Source: Staphylococcus sp. CAG:324 (GTDB taxonomy: Bacteria; Bacillota_I; Bacilli_A; ML615J-28; CAG-313). From it: a stretch of DNA of 61,963 bases. Made by a program: the position numbers and the translations under genes. The stretch's first letter is position 1. Each line of letters begins with the position of its first letter. Positions 53,218 to 61,908 of the stretch are shown here, piece after piece. The notes under the pieces are model-generated. The model was not told the DNA's origin. It searched no databases and saw only the letters and a list, made by a program, of their open reading frames with translations. The stretch covers positions 1 through 61,963 of the forward strand of contig FR890796.1 of the NCBI GenBank assembly GCA_000433035.1. The letters run 5' to 3'.

Positions 53218-53745
53218 CTATAAAATTTCTGATTTATCTTTTCCACGCAGTTTAGCAACATCCTCTATTGTACGAAGTGCTTCTAGCCCTTTAAATGTTG
53301 CACGCACAATATTAATTGGTGTACTTGAACCTTGTGATTTAGATACGATATCTTGAATACCTGCAAGTTCAACAACATTACGAACAGGTCCACCAGCAAT
53401 AATACCAGTACCTGCTGGAGCTGGTTTTAAAAATACTTGTCCAGCACCATGAATACCTGTAATTTCATGTGGAATAGTTGTTCCTACAATTGGTATTGTA
53501 ACGATATTTTTCTTAGCATCTTCGACAGCCTTTTTAATAGCTTCAGGAACTTCTTGAGCCTTACCACTACCAAATCCAACATGGCCATTATAATCTCCTA
53601 CTACAACTAAAGCCGCAAAGCGGAATCTTCTACCACCCTTAACAACTTTCGTTACACGATTAATCACAACAACGCGTTCCTCATATTGTCTTTCTTCGGT
53701 TGTAGCAGTCATATTTTGTGTCATTTCTTTTACTTGATCACTCAC
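53218..53745 (-). CDS. rpsE: 30S ribosomal protein S5
   Basis: 175 residues: the RNA-binding part VVKGGRRFRFAALVVVGDYN and GHVGFGSGKAQEVPEAIKKA, then GTGIIAGGPVRNVVELAGI. The N-terminal extension of about 15 residues (MSDQVKEMTQNMTATTEE) varies between species. Confidence 0.98.
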   Translation of the reverse strand: MSDQVKEMTQNMTATTEERQYEERVVVINRVTKVVKGGRRFRFAALVVVGDYNGHVGFGSGKAQEVPEAIKKAVEDAKKNIVTIPIVGTTIPHEITGIHGAGQVFLKPAPAGTGIIAGGPVRNVVELAGIQDIVSKSQGSSTPINIVRATFKGLEALRTIEDVAKLRGKDKSEIL

Positions 53746-53757
53746 GAAAAATACCTC

Positions 53758-54120
53758 CTAGAACTTTAGTCCGGCTTCACGAGCCGCATCAGCTAAAGCT
53801 TTTACACGTCCATGGAATAAAAATCCACCACGATCAAATACAACAGTTGTAATTCCAGCTTCAAGAGCTTTTTTAGCAACCATTTCGCCAACTTTTTGGG
53901 CAGCCTCAATATTTGAGCCATTAGCAAATTTATTTCCACTTTCAAATGTAGATGCAGAAACTAAAGTAACTTGTTTTTCATCATCAATAATTTGAGCTGA
54001 TATGTGTTTATTTGAACGATATACAGCAAGACGAGGTCTAGCGGCAGTTCCTTCAACAACTGCTCTTACACGATCATGTCTTACACGACGTGAAACTTTT
54101 TTAGATTTTTTAACGATCAT
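53758..54120 (-). CDS. rplR: 50S ribosomal protein L18
   Basis: 120 residues: RHDRVRAVVEGTAARPRLAV, YRSNKHISAQIIDD and DRGGFLFHGRVKALADAARE. Contacts 5S rRNA. Confidence 0.98.
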   Translation of the reverse strand: MIVKKSKKVSRRVRHDRVRAVVEGTAARPRLAVYRSNKHISAQIIDDEKQVTLVSASTFESGNKFANGSNIEAAQKVGEMVAKKALEAGITTVVFDRGGFLFHGRVKALADAAREAGLKF

Positions 54121-54139
54121 TTCCTATAGTCTCTCCTTT

Positions 54140-54676
54140 CTACTTAGCTTTCTTTCCTTCTTTACGACGAACATATTCACCTTGATAACGAATACCTTTT
54201 CCTTTATATGGTTCAGGTTTACGAATCTTTCGAACTTCCGCCGCAAATTCACCTACAACTTGTTTATCATATCCACTGATTTGGATTTCTGTAGGAGTAG
54301 GACAAACTACCTTAATACCTTCAGGTAATTTCATTGGTACAGTGTGTGAATATCCTGCTGAAACAACAAGAGTATCTCCTTGCATTTGTGCACGATAACC
54401 TACACCATTAATCTCTAATACTTTTGTAAATCCACTTGATACACCAACTACCATATTGTGAATTACTGCACGAGTTGTACCATGTAATGCACGATGATTT
54501 TTGTCATCACTTGGACGTGTTACATATATCACATTATCTTTTACTTCAACACCTAGATCGTGATTAAAGTTAAAACTTAATGTTCCTTTCTCACCTTTAG
54601 TAGTGATGCAATTACCTTCAACCTTTACTTCAACACCTTGAGGAATATCAATATGTTTATTACCAATTCTTGACAT
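54140..54676 (-). CDS. rplF: 50S ribosomal protein L6
   Basis: 178 residues starting MSRIGNKHIDIPQGVEV at the ATG at 54676, with AGGAGGT 7-8 nt before it; the frame extends six codons upstream without a site. The C-terminal RKPEPYKGKGIRYQGEYVRR is conserved. Confidence 0.97.
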   Translation of the reverse strand: MSRIGNKHIDIPQGVEVKVEGNCITTKGEKGTLSFNFNHDLGVEVKDNVIYVTRPSDDKNHRALHGTTRAVIHNMVVGVSSGFTKVLEINGVGYRAQMQGDTLVVSAGYSHTVPMKLPEGIKVVCPTPTEIQISGYDKQVVGEFAAEVRKIRKPEPYKGKGIRYQGEYVRRKEGKKAK

Positions 54677-54687
54677 ATATATACCTC

Positions 54688-55083
54688 CTACCAAACAAAG
54701 GCTACGACTTCGCCACCAAGCTTATTAAGACGAGCTTCACGATCAGTCATAATCCCATTTGAAGTTGAAATAATTGCAATACCTAAACCATTTAAAACTT
54801 TAGGAAGTTCATTTGCTTTGGCATAAACTCTAAGTCCAGGTTTAGAAATTCTTTTAATACCTTTAATAACACGAGTTTTTTCAGCATACTTTAAAGTTAC
54901 TTTAATTACTCCTTGTTTGCCATCTTCGATTTTTTCATATTCACTAATATATCCTTCATTCTTTAACACATTTAAAATTTCTAATTTTAAACGTGATGCT
55001 GGCATCGAAACAGTTGCATGTTTCATTTGATTAGCATTGCGAATTCTTGTTAACATATCAGCAATTGGATCAGTCATCACCAT
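54688..55083 (-). CDS. rpsH: 30S ribosomal protein S8
   Basis: 131 residues: MVMTDPIADMLTRIRNANQ as in Bacillus, YISEYEKIEDGKQGVIKVTL and the C-terminal STSNGIMTDREARLNKLGGE. Ends 11 nt before rplF. Confidence 0.98.
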   Translation of the reverse strand: MVMTDPIADMLTRIRNANQMKHATVSMPASRLKLEILNVLKNEGYISEYEKIEDGKQGVIKVTLKYAEKTRVIKGIKRISKPGLRVYAKANELPKVLNGLGIAIISTSNGIMTDREARLNKLGGEVVAFVW

Positions 55084-55097
55084 AGAATAACCTCCTT

Positions 55098-55283
55098 CTA
55101 CCAGCTAGCTTTCGTAACGCCTGGGATTAGTCCTTCATATGCTAATTCTCTAAAGCAAACTCTACATACTTTGAATTTGCGATATACAGCATGAGGACGT
55201 CCACAACGTTCACATCTAGTATAGTTTCTTGTTGAAAATTTTGCTGGACGAGCACATTTTACTTTTAATGATTTTTTAGCCAT
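55098..55283 (-). CDS. rpsZ: 30S ribosomal protein S14 type Z
   Basis: 61 residues. The short, zinc-binding form: CERCGRPH followed by CRVC give the four cysteine ligands; RELAYEGLIPGVTKASW is the C terminus. Confidence 0.98.
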   Translation of the reverse strand: MAKKSLKVKCARPAKFSTRNYTRCERCGRPHAVYRKFKVCRVCFRELAYEGLIPGVTKASW

Positions 55284-55293
55284 TATTTACCTC

Positions 55294-55836
55294 CTACTTC
55301 TTTGCAAAAGGCATGCCTAGATAACTAAGTAGAGCACGACCTTCTTCATCAGTCTTCGCAGTAGTTACGATAACGATATCCATACCACGGATCTTTAATA
55401 CTTTATCATAATTGATTTCAGGGAAAATTAATTGTTCCTTAACACCAATTGTATAATTTCCTCTTCCATCAAATGAGTTAGGATTTACACCACGGAAATC
55501 CCTAACTCGAGGTAATGCAATTGAAATTAATTTATCATAGAATTCATACATTCTTTCGCCACGTAAAGTAACTTTTGCACCAATTGACATACCCTCACGA
55601 AGTTTGAATACGGCAATTGATTTTTTAGCTTTTGTAACCAAAGGTTTTTGTCCTGTGATTTGAGTTAAATCTTCAACTGCAGCATCTAATAACTTAGAAT
55701 TGCTAATTGAATCTCCTACACCCATATTAACTACAATTTTATCAATTTTAGGAACTTGCATAACAGTTGTATAACCGAATTGTTCAGTTAATTTAGCCAT
55801 TACTTCGTTCTTGTAATGTTCTAATACACGATTCAT
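55294..55836 (-). CDS. rplE: 50S ribosomal protein L5
   Basis: 180 residues: PKIDKIVVNMGVGDSISNSK, ITGQKPLVTKAKKSIAVFKL, RGVNPNSFDGRGNYTIGVKE and TTAKTDEEGRALLSYLGMPF. Binds 5S rRNA. Confidence 0.98.
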   Translation of the reverse strand: MNRVLEHYKNEVMAKLTEQFGYTTVMQVPKIDKIVVNMGVGDSISNSKLLDAAVEDLTQITGQKPLVTKAKKSIAVFKLREGMSIGAKVTLRGERMYEFYDKLISIALPRVRDFRGVNPNSFDGRGNYTIGVKEQLIFPEINYDKVLKIRGMDIVIVTTAKTDEEGRALLSYLGMPFAKK

Positions 55837-55856
55837 AATTTTTGCAAGGCTCCTTT

Positions 55857-56183
55857 CTAATTATTAATGACAGTACCAGAAAGTTTACAATAACGAACTT
55901 TCTTACCATCTACTACTTTATAACCAATTTTTGTTGGTTTCTTTTGAACAGGATCTAAATATGCAACATTAGATACATGAATAGGTGCCTCCTTTTTTGT
56001 AATACCACCATCAGGATTAGCGTTTGATGGACGATTATGTTTTGTAACGATATTAACACCTTTTACTACTACACGATTCTTTAAAGGATATACTGCAAGA
56101 ACTTCACCTGTTGTATAAGTTCCATGATTTGGTTTATTTTTTCCTGTAGTAACTACTACTACATCACCTTTTTTTAGTCTCAT
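55857..56183 (-). CDS. rplX: 50S ribosomal protein L24
   Basis: 108 residues with the KOW motif LKKGDVVVVTTGKNKPNHGT and VKGVNIVTKHNRPSN. Lies between rplN and rplE. Confidence 0.97.
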   Translation of the reverse strand: MRLKKGDVVVVTTGKNKPNHGTYTTGEVLAVYPLKNRVVVKGVNIVTKHNRPSNANPDGGITKKEAPIHVSNVAYLDPVQKKPTKIGYKVVDGKKVRYCKLSGTVINN

Positions 56184-56199
56184 ATACGCGTTTTCCTTT

Positions 56200-56568
56200 C
56201 TATAGTACTTCTGGTGCTAAAGAAACAATTTTCATGAAATCTTTTTCACGTAATTCTCTAGCAACTGGACCAAAAATACGAGTACCACGAGGATTTTTAT
56301 CTTCTTTAATAATAACTGCAGCATTATCATCAAATTTAATATAAGAACCATCTGGTCTTTTTACAGCTTTTTTGGTACGTACTATTACTGCTTTTACGAC
56401 ATCACCTTTTTTTACCATACCACTAGTTGTTGCAGATTTAACTGAACAAACACAAATATCTCCAATAGTGGCAGTTTTGTGGAATGAACCACCTAAAATT
56501 TTAATAATCAAAAGTTGTTTTGCGCCAGTATTATCGGCTACATTGACTCTAGTTTCTTGTTGAACCAT
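56200..56568 (-). CDS. rplN: 50S ribosomal protein L14
   Basis: 122 residues: MVQQETRVNVADNTGAKQLL, GDVVKAVIVRTKKAVKRPDG and NPRGTRIFGPVARELREKDF. Confidence 0.98.
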   Translation of the reverse strand: MVQQETRVNVADNTGAKQLLIIKILGGSFHKTATIGDICVCSVKSATTSGMVKKGDVVKAVIVRTKKAVKRPDGSYIKFDDNAAVIIKEDKNPRGTRIFGPVARELREKDFMKIVSLAPEVL

Positions 56569-56582
56569 AATCTACCTCCTGA

Positions 56583-56843
56583 TTAAATAATTACAGCTTC
56601 TTGAACTATCTTCACTAAACGGAAACGTTTGGTTGCAGAAAGTGGACGAGTTTCCATAATTTCTACAATATCTCCTTCTTTAGCAGTATTTAGTTCATCA
56701 TGAGCTCTAAATTTCTTTGAATATTTTACTCTTTTTCCATATAAAGGATGTTTACGATAAGTTTCAACTAAAACAGTAATTGTTTTATCATTTTTAGTAG
56801 AAACAACTCTACCTACGTAAACTTTACGACTATTTCTTTCCAT
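56583..56843 (-). CDS. rpsQ: 30S ribosomal protein S17
   Basis: 86 residues, OB fold: RKVYVGRVVSTKNDKTITVL, VETYRKHPLYGKRVKYSKKF and DIVEIMETRPLSATKRFRLV. Confidence 0.98.
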   Translation of the reverse strand: MERNSRKVYVGRVVSTKNDKTITVLVETYRKHPLYGKRVKYSKKFRAHDELNTAKEGDIVEIMETRPLSATKRFRLVKIVQEAVII

Positions 56844-56856
56844 CGTCTACCTCCCA

Positions 56857-57105
56857 CTACTTAGATGTGCGTTCTGTAAGAACGGTATAACATCTAGCAA
56901 TTTCCTTTTTTACTTTCTTTAACTGAGCAGTATTTTCTAATTTACCAACTTCAGCTTGAAAGCGTAAATTAAATAATTCTTGTTTTAATTCGTTAATTTT
57001 TGTTTGGATTTCAGATTCGCTTAAATCGCGAAGTTTACCAGCAGGTGTTTGCTTTTCTGCAATTTTTTTTGCAACTTTTTTATCAACTTTAACTTTTGCT
57101 GCCAT
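56857..57105 (-). CDS. rpmC: 50S ribosomal protein L29 with basic N-terminal extension
   Basis: 82 residues, longer than the common 60-70. The L29 body starts at LRDLSESEIQTKINELKQEL; before it stand about 25 Lys/Ala-rich residues (KVKVDKKVAKKIAEKQTPAG). The start codon overlaps the rplP stop, which supports the long form. Confidence 0.96.
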   Translation of the reverse strand: MAAKVKVDKKVAKKIAEKQTPAGKLRDLSESEIQTKINELKQELFNLRFQAEVGKLENTAQLKKVKKEIARCYTVLTERTSK

Positions 57106-57524
57106 TAACGATCACCACTTTCTCTTGTTACAAATTTTGTTTTAACTGGAAGTTTATGCGCAGCAAGTCTTAATGCCTCACGTGCTGTCTCTTCTGATAC
57201 TCCAGCAATTTCAAACATAATTGTACCATCTTTTACTACTGCTACATAGCCGTCTGGAGCACCTTTACCAGAACCCATACGAACTTCTAGCGGTTTTTTA
57301 GTTCTAATATTGTGAGGAAAAATTTTAATCCAAACTTTACCATCACGTCTCATATAACGAGTCATTGCAATACGAGCTGCCTCAATTTGACGATCAGTAA
57401 TCCAAGCACCTTCTAAAGATTGTAAACCATATTCACCAAATGCAATAGTCTTTCCACCTTTAGCCTTGCCTTCATAACTTACACGATGAGGACGACGATA
57501 TTTAGTTCTTTTAGGCATTAACAT
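57105..57524 (-). CDS. rplP: 50S ribosomal protein L16
   Basis: 139 residues: MLMPKRTKYRRPHRVSYEGK, RKPLEVRMGSGKGAPDGYVA-like segment (KPLEVRMGSGKGAPDGYVAV) and ALRLAAHKLPVKTKFV. The start lies directly behind the rpsC stop. Confidence 0.98.
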   Translation of the reverse strand: MLMPKRTKYRRPHRVSYEGKAKGGKTIAFGEYGLQSLEGAWITDRQIEAARIAMTRYMRRDGKVWIKIFPHNIRTKKPLEVRMGSGKGAPDGYVAVVKDGTIMFEIAGVSEETAREALRLAAHKLPVKTKFVTRESGDR

Positions 57525-57526
57525 AA

Positions 57527-58198
57527 CTACTTATCCTCCTTACTTGGAACAGTTTTTTTGGCTTCAGGTAAAACTTCACCCTTATTAATCCAAACTTTAA
57601 CTCCAAGTTTACCATAAGTAGTTGCTGCTTCTGCAGTTGCATAATCAATGTTAGCACGGAAAGTATGAAGAGGAACACTTCCTTCTGAATACCATTCACT
57701 TCTTGCAATTTCAGCACCACCAAGGCGTCCTGAAACCATTGTTTTAATACCTTTGGCACCAGCTTTTAGAGCTTTTTGGATAGCCATTTTTTGTACACGT
57801 CTAAATGATGCACGATTTTCTAAATCTTCTGCCATCTTGCGAGAAACAATTCTTGCATCTTTATCAGACTCCGCTTGTTTTACTTCAACAACAGTTAAGA
57901 AAATTGTTTTACCAGTTATTTTTTCAAGTTGTTTTACAGCTTCATTTTTCTTTGAACCTTGTGATCCAATTACAAGACCAGGTTTTCCAGCATGAATTGT
58001 AACAATTACTCTTTTACCTGTACGTTTTGTTTCAATACGTGAAACATATGCAGATTTATAAAAAGTATTTAAAAATTTACGAATCTTTAAATCTTCATGT
58101 AAAAGGTCTGCAACTTTTGTTTTAGGCGCATACCATTTTGCATCCCATTCACGGATAATTCCGATTCTTAACCCGATTGGATTTACCTTTTGACCCAT
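57527..58198 (-). CDS. rpsC: 30S ribosomal protein S3
   Basis: 223 residues: MGQKVNPIGLRIGIIREWDA, the KH motif GKPGLVIGSQGSKKNEAVKQ and GLGGAEIARSEWYSEG-type C domain (GRLGGAEIARSEWYSEGSVP). Confidence 0.98.
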   Translation of the reverse strand: MGQKVNPIGLRIGIIREWDAKWYAPKTKVADLLHEDLKIRKFLNTFYKSAYVSRIETKRTGKRVIVTIHAGKPGLVIGSQGSKKNEAVKQLEKITGKTIFLTVVEVKQAESDKDARIVSRKMAEDLENRASFRRVQKMAIQKALKAGAKGIKTMVSGRLGGAEIARSEWYSEGSVPLHTFRANIDYATAEAATTYGKLGVKVWINKGEVLPEAKKTVPSKEDK

Positions 58199-58211
58199 AT
58201 GTTTCCTCCTT

Positions 58212-58550
58212 CTAGTTATTATCTGCCACTACAACTGTAATGTGGCTAGTTCTTTTTAAAATTCTATTGCCGCTTCCCTTCGCACGCGCTCTCATTCTTT
58301 TAAGGGTTGCACCTTCATTAACATAAATTTCTTTTACAACAAGTTGATTAACGTCCATACCATAATTATGATCAGCGTTTGCAACTGCTGAATTTAAAAC
58401 TTTTAAAATAGACTCAGTTGCAGTACTCTTAGTACCATGTAAAATACCTACTGCTTCTCCTACTTTTTTACCACGAATTAAGTTGACTACTAGTCTTGCT
58501 TTTCGAGGTGATACTCTAATTGATTTTGCCATTGCTTTTGCTTCTGCCAT
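58212..58550 (-). CDS. rplV: 50S ribosomal protein L22
   Basis: 112 residues: SIRVSPRKARLVVNLIRGKK and the loop that lines the exit tunnel, ATLKRMRARAKGSGNRI. The ATG at 58550 (MAEAKAMAKS) is preferred; the frame begins three codons earlier, overlapping the presumed ribosome binding site. Confidence 0.97.
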   Translation of the reverse strand: MAEAKAMAKSIRVSPRKARLVVNLIRGKKVGEAVGILHGTKSTATESILKVLNSAVANADHNYGMDVNQLVVKEIYVNEGATLKRMRARAKGSGNRILKRTSHITVVVADNN

Positions 58551-58561
58551 ATTTTTCACCT

Positions 58562-58840
58562 CTACTTCTTAGCAGCTTTCTTATCCTTGCCGTGACCACG
58601 ATAAGTTCTAGTTGGTGCAAATTCACCAAATTTATGACCTACCATATCTTCAGTTACATATACTGGTAAATGCTCTTTACCATTATGTACTGCTACTGTG
58701 TGTCCCACGAATTCAGGATAGATTGTTGATCTTCTAGACCAAGTTTGAATTACTTTCTTTTGATTGGCTTCATTTAATGCAACAACTTTTTTCATTAAAT
58801 GTTCATCAATAAAAGGACCTTTTTTAAGTGAACGTGACAT
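58562..58840 (-). CDS. rpsS: 30S ribosomal protein S19
   Basis: 92 residues: MSRSLKKGPFIDEHLMKKVV, IQTWSRRSTIYPEFVGHTVA and HKFGEFAPTRTYRGHGKDKK. Confidence 0.98.
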   Translation of the reverse strand: MSRSLKKGPFIDEHLMKKVVALNEANQKKVIQTWSRRSTIYPEFVGHTVAVHNGKEHLPVYVTEDMVGHKFGEFAPTRTYRGHGKDKKAAKK

Positions 58841-58855
58841 ATATTTGGTTCCCTC

Positions 58856-59689
58856 CTATTTATCATTTCTACGACGAACGATAAGTCCGTTAGATTTATT
58901 TTTTGTTTTTCTAGTCTTAAGACCAAGAGCAATTTTGCCCCAAGGAGTCATTGGTGCTTTTCTACCAATTGGTTGACGTCCTTCACCACCACCATGTGGG
59001 TGATCATTAGGGTTCATAACAGAACCTCTGACTGTTGGGCGAATACCCATATGACGAGTGCGTCCTGCTTTACCAATATTAACAAGTGAATAATCTAAAT
59101 TTCCTACAACACCAATTGTTGCACGACATTCATTTAAGATACGACGTACTTCACCACTGCCAAGGCGAACTAAAACATAACGATCTTCACGACCAAGAAT
59201 TTGGGCATTTGCACCTGCAGCTCTTGCAAGTTGTCCTCCATGACCTGGATGTAGTTCAATATTATGAATAGTTGTACCAACAGGAATATTTACAATAGGA
59301 AGAGCATTCCCAACTGTGATATCAGCTTTTTCACCAGACATTACAGTTTGACCAACCATTAAATCTTTAGGCGCTAAAATATAACGTTTTTCTCCATCGG
59401 CATATGCAAGTAACGCAATATTAGCACTACGATTTGGGTCGTATTCAATTGTCTTTACTACAGCTGGAATATTATCTTTGTTACGTTTAAAATCAATTAA
59501 ACGATATTTTCTTTTTTCGGCTCCACCTTTATGACGTACAGTTATTACACCTTGAGCATTACGTCCTGCTTTTTTATTAAGAGGAACTAAAAGGCTCTTC
59601 TCAGGAGTATCGGTTGTAATTTCATCATAAACAAGTACTGTCATATTTCGTCTACCATTGGTGGTAGGTTTATATTTTCTAATAGCCAT
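58856..59689 (-). CDS. rplB: 50S ribosomal protein L2
   Basis: 277 residues: RKYKPTTNGRRNMTVLVYDE, IELHPGHGGQLARAAGANAQ and the peptidyl-transferase-near MNPNDHPHGGGEGRQPIGRK. Confidence 0.98.
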   Translation of the reverse strand: MAIRKYKPTTNGRRNMTVLVYDEITTDTPEKSLLVPLNKKAGRNAQGVITVRHKGGAEKRKYRLIDFKRNKDNIPAVVKTIEYDPNRSANIALLAYADGEKRYILAPKDLMVGQTVMSGEKADITVGNALPIVNIPVGTTIHNIELHPGHGGQLARAAGANAQILGREDRYVLVRLGSGEVRRILNECRATIGVVGNLDYSLVNIGKAGRTRHMGIRPTVRGSVMNPNDHPHGGGEGRQPIGRKAPMTPWGKIALGLKTRKTKNKSNGLIVRRRNDK

Positions 59690-59706
59690 ATTTTCTTCCT
59701 CCTATC

Positions 59707-59991
59707 CTATAGTTCAAATACATCGATTGTTTGGCCTTCTTCAAGTCTTACAATTGCTTTTTTGTAAGCTGCTTTAAAGCCTTCATATCTTTGTAATCTT
59801 TTTGCTTTTCGATGAACATTGATTGTTCTAATCGCTTTCACTTTTACATTAAAAATAGCTTCAATTGCTTTTTTAATTTCTACTTTATTTGCATCTACTG
59901 CTACTTCAAAGGTATATTGAAGTTTGTCTACTAAACCACTTGACTTTTCAGTGATGATTGGTCTTTTAATAATATCATAATGTGACTTCAT
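59707..59991 (-). CDS. rplW: 50S ribosomal protein L23
   Basis: 94 residues: DIIKRPIITEKSSGLVDKLQ and FEVAVDANKVEIKKAIEAIF. Docking site of SRP and trigger factor at the exit tunnel. Starts on the last base of rplD. Confidence 0.98.
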   Translation of the reverse strand: MKSHYDIIKRPIITEKSSGLVDKLQYTFEVAVDANKVEIKKAIEAIFNVKVKAIRTINVHRKAKRLQRYEGFKAAYKKAIVRLEEGQTIDVFEL

Positions 59992-60617
59992 TATTTAAGA
60001 ACCTCCTCAAATTTTTCTACCGCTGTTTTAGTAATCACTAAATGTTTAGCATTCATCATTTGATAAACTGAAATATGATTATATTGACCAACTAAAACAT
60101 TAGGTAAATTGCGCCCTGCAAGTTCAACATTACCATTTGCTTCATCAAGTGCTAAAACTACTTTATCATTTTCTAAATGAAATGTTTTTAATACTTCAAC
60201 TAAACCTTTTGTTTTAAAAGTATCAAGGGTAAGTTGATCTAAAACAACAATATGGTTATCACGTACTTTTGAACTTAATGCACAACGCATTGCAAGTCTA
60301 ACAACTTTTTTATTGATTTTAATAGCATGAGATCTCGGAGTTGGTGCAAAAACAACACCACCACCACGCCATTGTGGAGAACGAATTGAACCTTGTCTTG
60401 CACGTCCTGTTCCTTTTTGACGCCATGGTTTGCGACCACCACCACGTACTTCTGAACGCGTTTTAGCTTTTTGGGTACCTTGTCTCATTGCTGCACGTTC
60501 AGCAATAACTGTATCATAAATTACTTGTTGATTGTCCTCAACTCCAAATACATGATCGTTTAATTCAAGTTCACCAACATTAGAACCATTTTGATTATAT
60601 AATACAACTTTTGGCAT
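59991..60617 (-). CDS. rplD: 50S ribosomal protein L4
   Basis: 208 residues: the tunnel loop with RGGGRKPWRQKGTGRARQGS and IRSPQWRGGGVVFAPTPRSH, then ALSSKVRDNHIVVLDQL. In some bacteria L4 represses its own S10 operon. Confidence 0.98.
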   Translation of the reverse strand: MPKVVLYNQNGSNVGELELNDHVFGVEDNQQVIYDTVIAERAAMRQGTQKAKTRSEVRGGGRKPWRQKGTGRARQGSIRSPQWRGGGVVFAPTPRSHAIKINKKVVRLAMRCALSSKVRDNHIVVLDQLTLDTFKTKGLVEVLKTFHLENDKVVLALDEANGNVELAGRNLPNVLVGQYNHISVYQMMNAKHLVITKTAVEKFEEVLK

Positions 60618-60634
60618 GTGTTAACTCCTTTCTT

Positions 60635-61294
60635 TTAAGCTAATGCTTCAGGGTTAAGTTCTGGCTTTTTAGCTTTAACAGCATTTGTTACAACTACATA
60701 TGAGTTTTTCGCTCCAGGAACATTCCCTTTAATTAAAATTACATTATTTTCAGCATCATATTTAACAAATTCAAGATTTTGAACTGTTTTAGTCACACCA
60801 CCCATACGACCTGGTAATTTTTTACCTGGTTTAATACGAGCAGGTTGAATGGAACCCATTGAACCAGTTCCGCGATGATATCCAGAACCATGAGCTGCAG
60901 GTCCTAAATGATAGTTCCAACGTTTAATTACACCTTGGTAACCTTTACCTTTAGAAATACCTGTAACATCTACAAGTTCACCAACATAAAATATATTTCC
61001 TTTAACCTCTTGTCCAACTTCAAACGCTAGCATCTCTTCCCCAGCGATTTCTTTAACGAAGCGCTTAGGGGCTGTTGAAACTTTTTTTACGTGTCCAAGT
61101 TCAGGTTTAGTTGCTAAATTTTCTTTTTTATCAGCATATCCAAGTTGAACTGCTACGTAACCATCAGTTTCAATAGTCTTTTTTTGTAATACTACGTTCG
61201 GAGTTACTTCAATTACTGTAACTGGGATTAAAGTGCCAGCATCAGTAAAAATTTGTGTCATTCCGATTTTCTTACCTAAGATTCCTTTGGCCAT
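60635..61294 (-). CDS. rplC: 50S ribosomal protein L3
   Basis: 219 residues: KGILGKKIGMTQIFTDAGTL, the loop VIKRWNYHLGPAAHGSGYHR and SIQPARIKPGKKLPGRMGG. Confidence 0.98.
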   Translation of the reverse strand: MAKGILGKKIGMTQIFTDAGTLIPVTVIEVTPNVVLQKKTIETDGYVAVQLGYADKKENLATKPELGHVKKVSTAPKRFVKEIAGEEMLAFEVGQEVKGNIFYVGELVDVTGISKGKGYQGVIKRWNYHLGPAAHGSGYHRGTGSMGSIQPARIKPGKKLPGRMGGVTKTVQNLEFVKYDAENNVILIKGNVPGAKNSYVVVTNAVKAKKPELNPEALA

Positions 61295-61316
61295 GAGTCT
61301 ACCTCCTATTTCTCAA

Positions 61317-61625
61317 TTATTTTAAAACGATATCGACACCAGATGGAAGTTCTAAATGAACAAGCGCATCCATTGTTTTAGGAGTCATATTTACAATATC
61401 AATTAAACGTTTATGTGTACGTCTTTCAAATTGTTCACGACTATCTTTATACTTATGAGGTGAACGAATAATTGTAAATACTTCCTTTTCTGTAGGTAGC
61501 GGAATTGGTCCAGATACTTTTGCACCAGTTCTCTTACAAGCTTCTACAATTTTTTTCGCAGATTCATCAAGTAATCTGTGATCATAAGATAACAATCTTA
61601 TTCTTAATTTTTTTTCTTTTGCCAT
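61317..61625 (-). CDS. rpsJ: 30S ribosomal protein S10
   Basis: 102 residues: KLRIRLLSYDHRLLDESAKK, VSGPIPLPTEKEVFTIIRSP and FERRTHKRLIDIVNMTPKT. First gene of the S10-spc-alpha cluster, with GGAGGA before the ATG. Confidence 0.98.
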   Translation of the reverse strand: MAKEKKLRIRLLSYDHRLLDESAKKIVEACKRTGAKVSGPIPLPTEKEVFTIIRSPHKYKDSREQFERRTHKRLIDIVNMTPKTMDALVHLELPSGVDIVLK

Positions 61626-61639
61626 GTTTATCCTCCTAG

Positions 61640-61750
61640 CTTGATTTTAATAAGCTTTCGGCTCCATACGAATTACCTGACTACACATATCCATGACAAC
61701 TCTACCGTGTGTGTCAGCAACCTCGCATATCTATGCCTTCTTTTTAGCCT
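61640..61750 (-). promoter_or_regulatory. Structured 5' leader of the S10 operon
   Basis: Between the promoter and rpsJ the minus strand has a less AT-rich segment of about 110 nt (GAAGGCATAGATATGCGAGG, GCTGACACACACGGTAGAG, GTGTAGTCAGGTAATTCGTA, GGAGCCGAAAGC). Self-complementary parts include GGCATAGATATGC and CTGAC...GTCAG (61707-61703 with 61673-61669). It stands out from the AT-rich surroundings, looks like a folded leader for autogenous control and resembles S10 leaders I remember from other Bacillota; the ligand is not established from the sequence. Confidence 0.55.
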
Positions 61751-61755
61751 TTTAT

Positions 61756-61783
61756 ATTATACATATTTTCCATTTTTTTGCAA
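61756..61783 (-). promoter_or_regulatory. Promoter of the S10-spc-alpha cluster
   Basis: TTGCAA (61783-61778), 16-nt spacer, TATAAT (61761-61756) on the minus strand, with A-rich sequence upstream that can act as an UP element. No gene lies between here and the terminator at 61878-61906. Confidence 0.7.
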
Positions 61784-61870
61784 ACCAGATGCATTTTTTT
61801 TATAAATTCTTTTATTTTTTTGTTTCATTTTTTTAATTATTAAATCATTTTTTCCTATTTACAAAAGCCA

Positions 61871-61906
61871 AACAAAAAAACTAGTTTGTTATATTCAAAC
61901 TAGTTT
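61871..61906 (-). terminator. Terminator of the gene entering at the right edge
   Basis: AAACTAGTTTG (61878-61888) and CAAACTAGTTT (61896-61906) form an 11-bp stem with a 7-nt loop, followed by seven T on the minus strand. It lies right behind the stop codon at 61909-61911. Confidence 0.9.
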
Positions 61907-61908
61907 TT

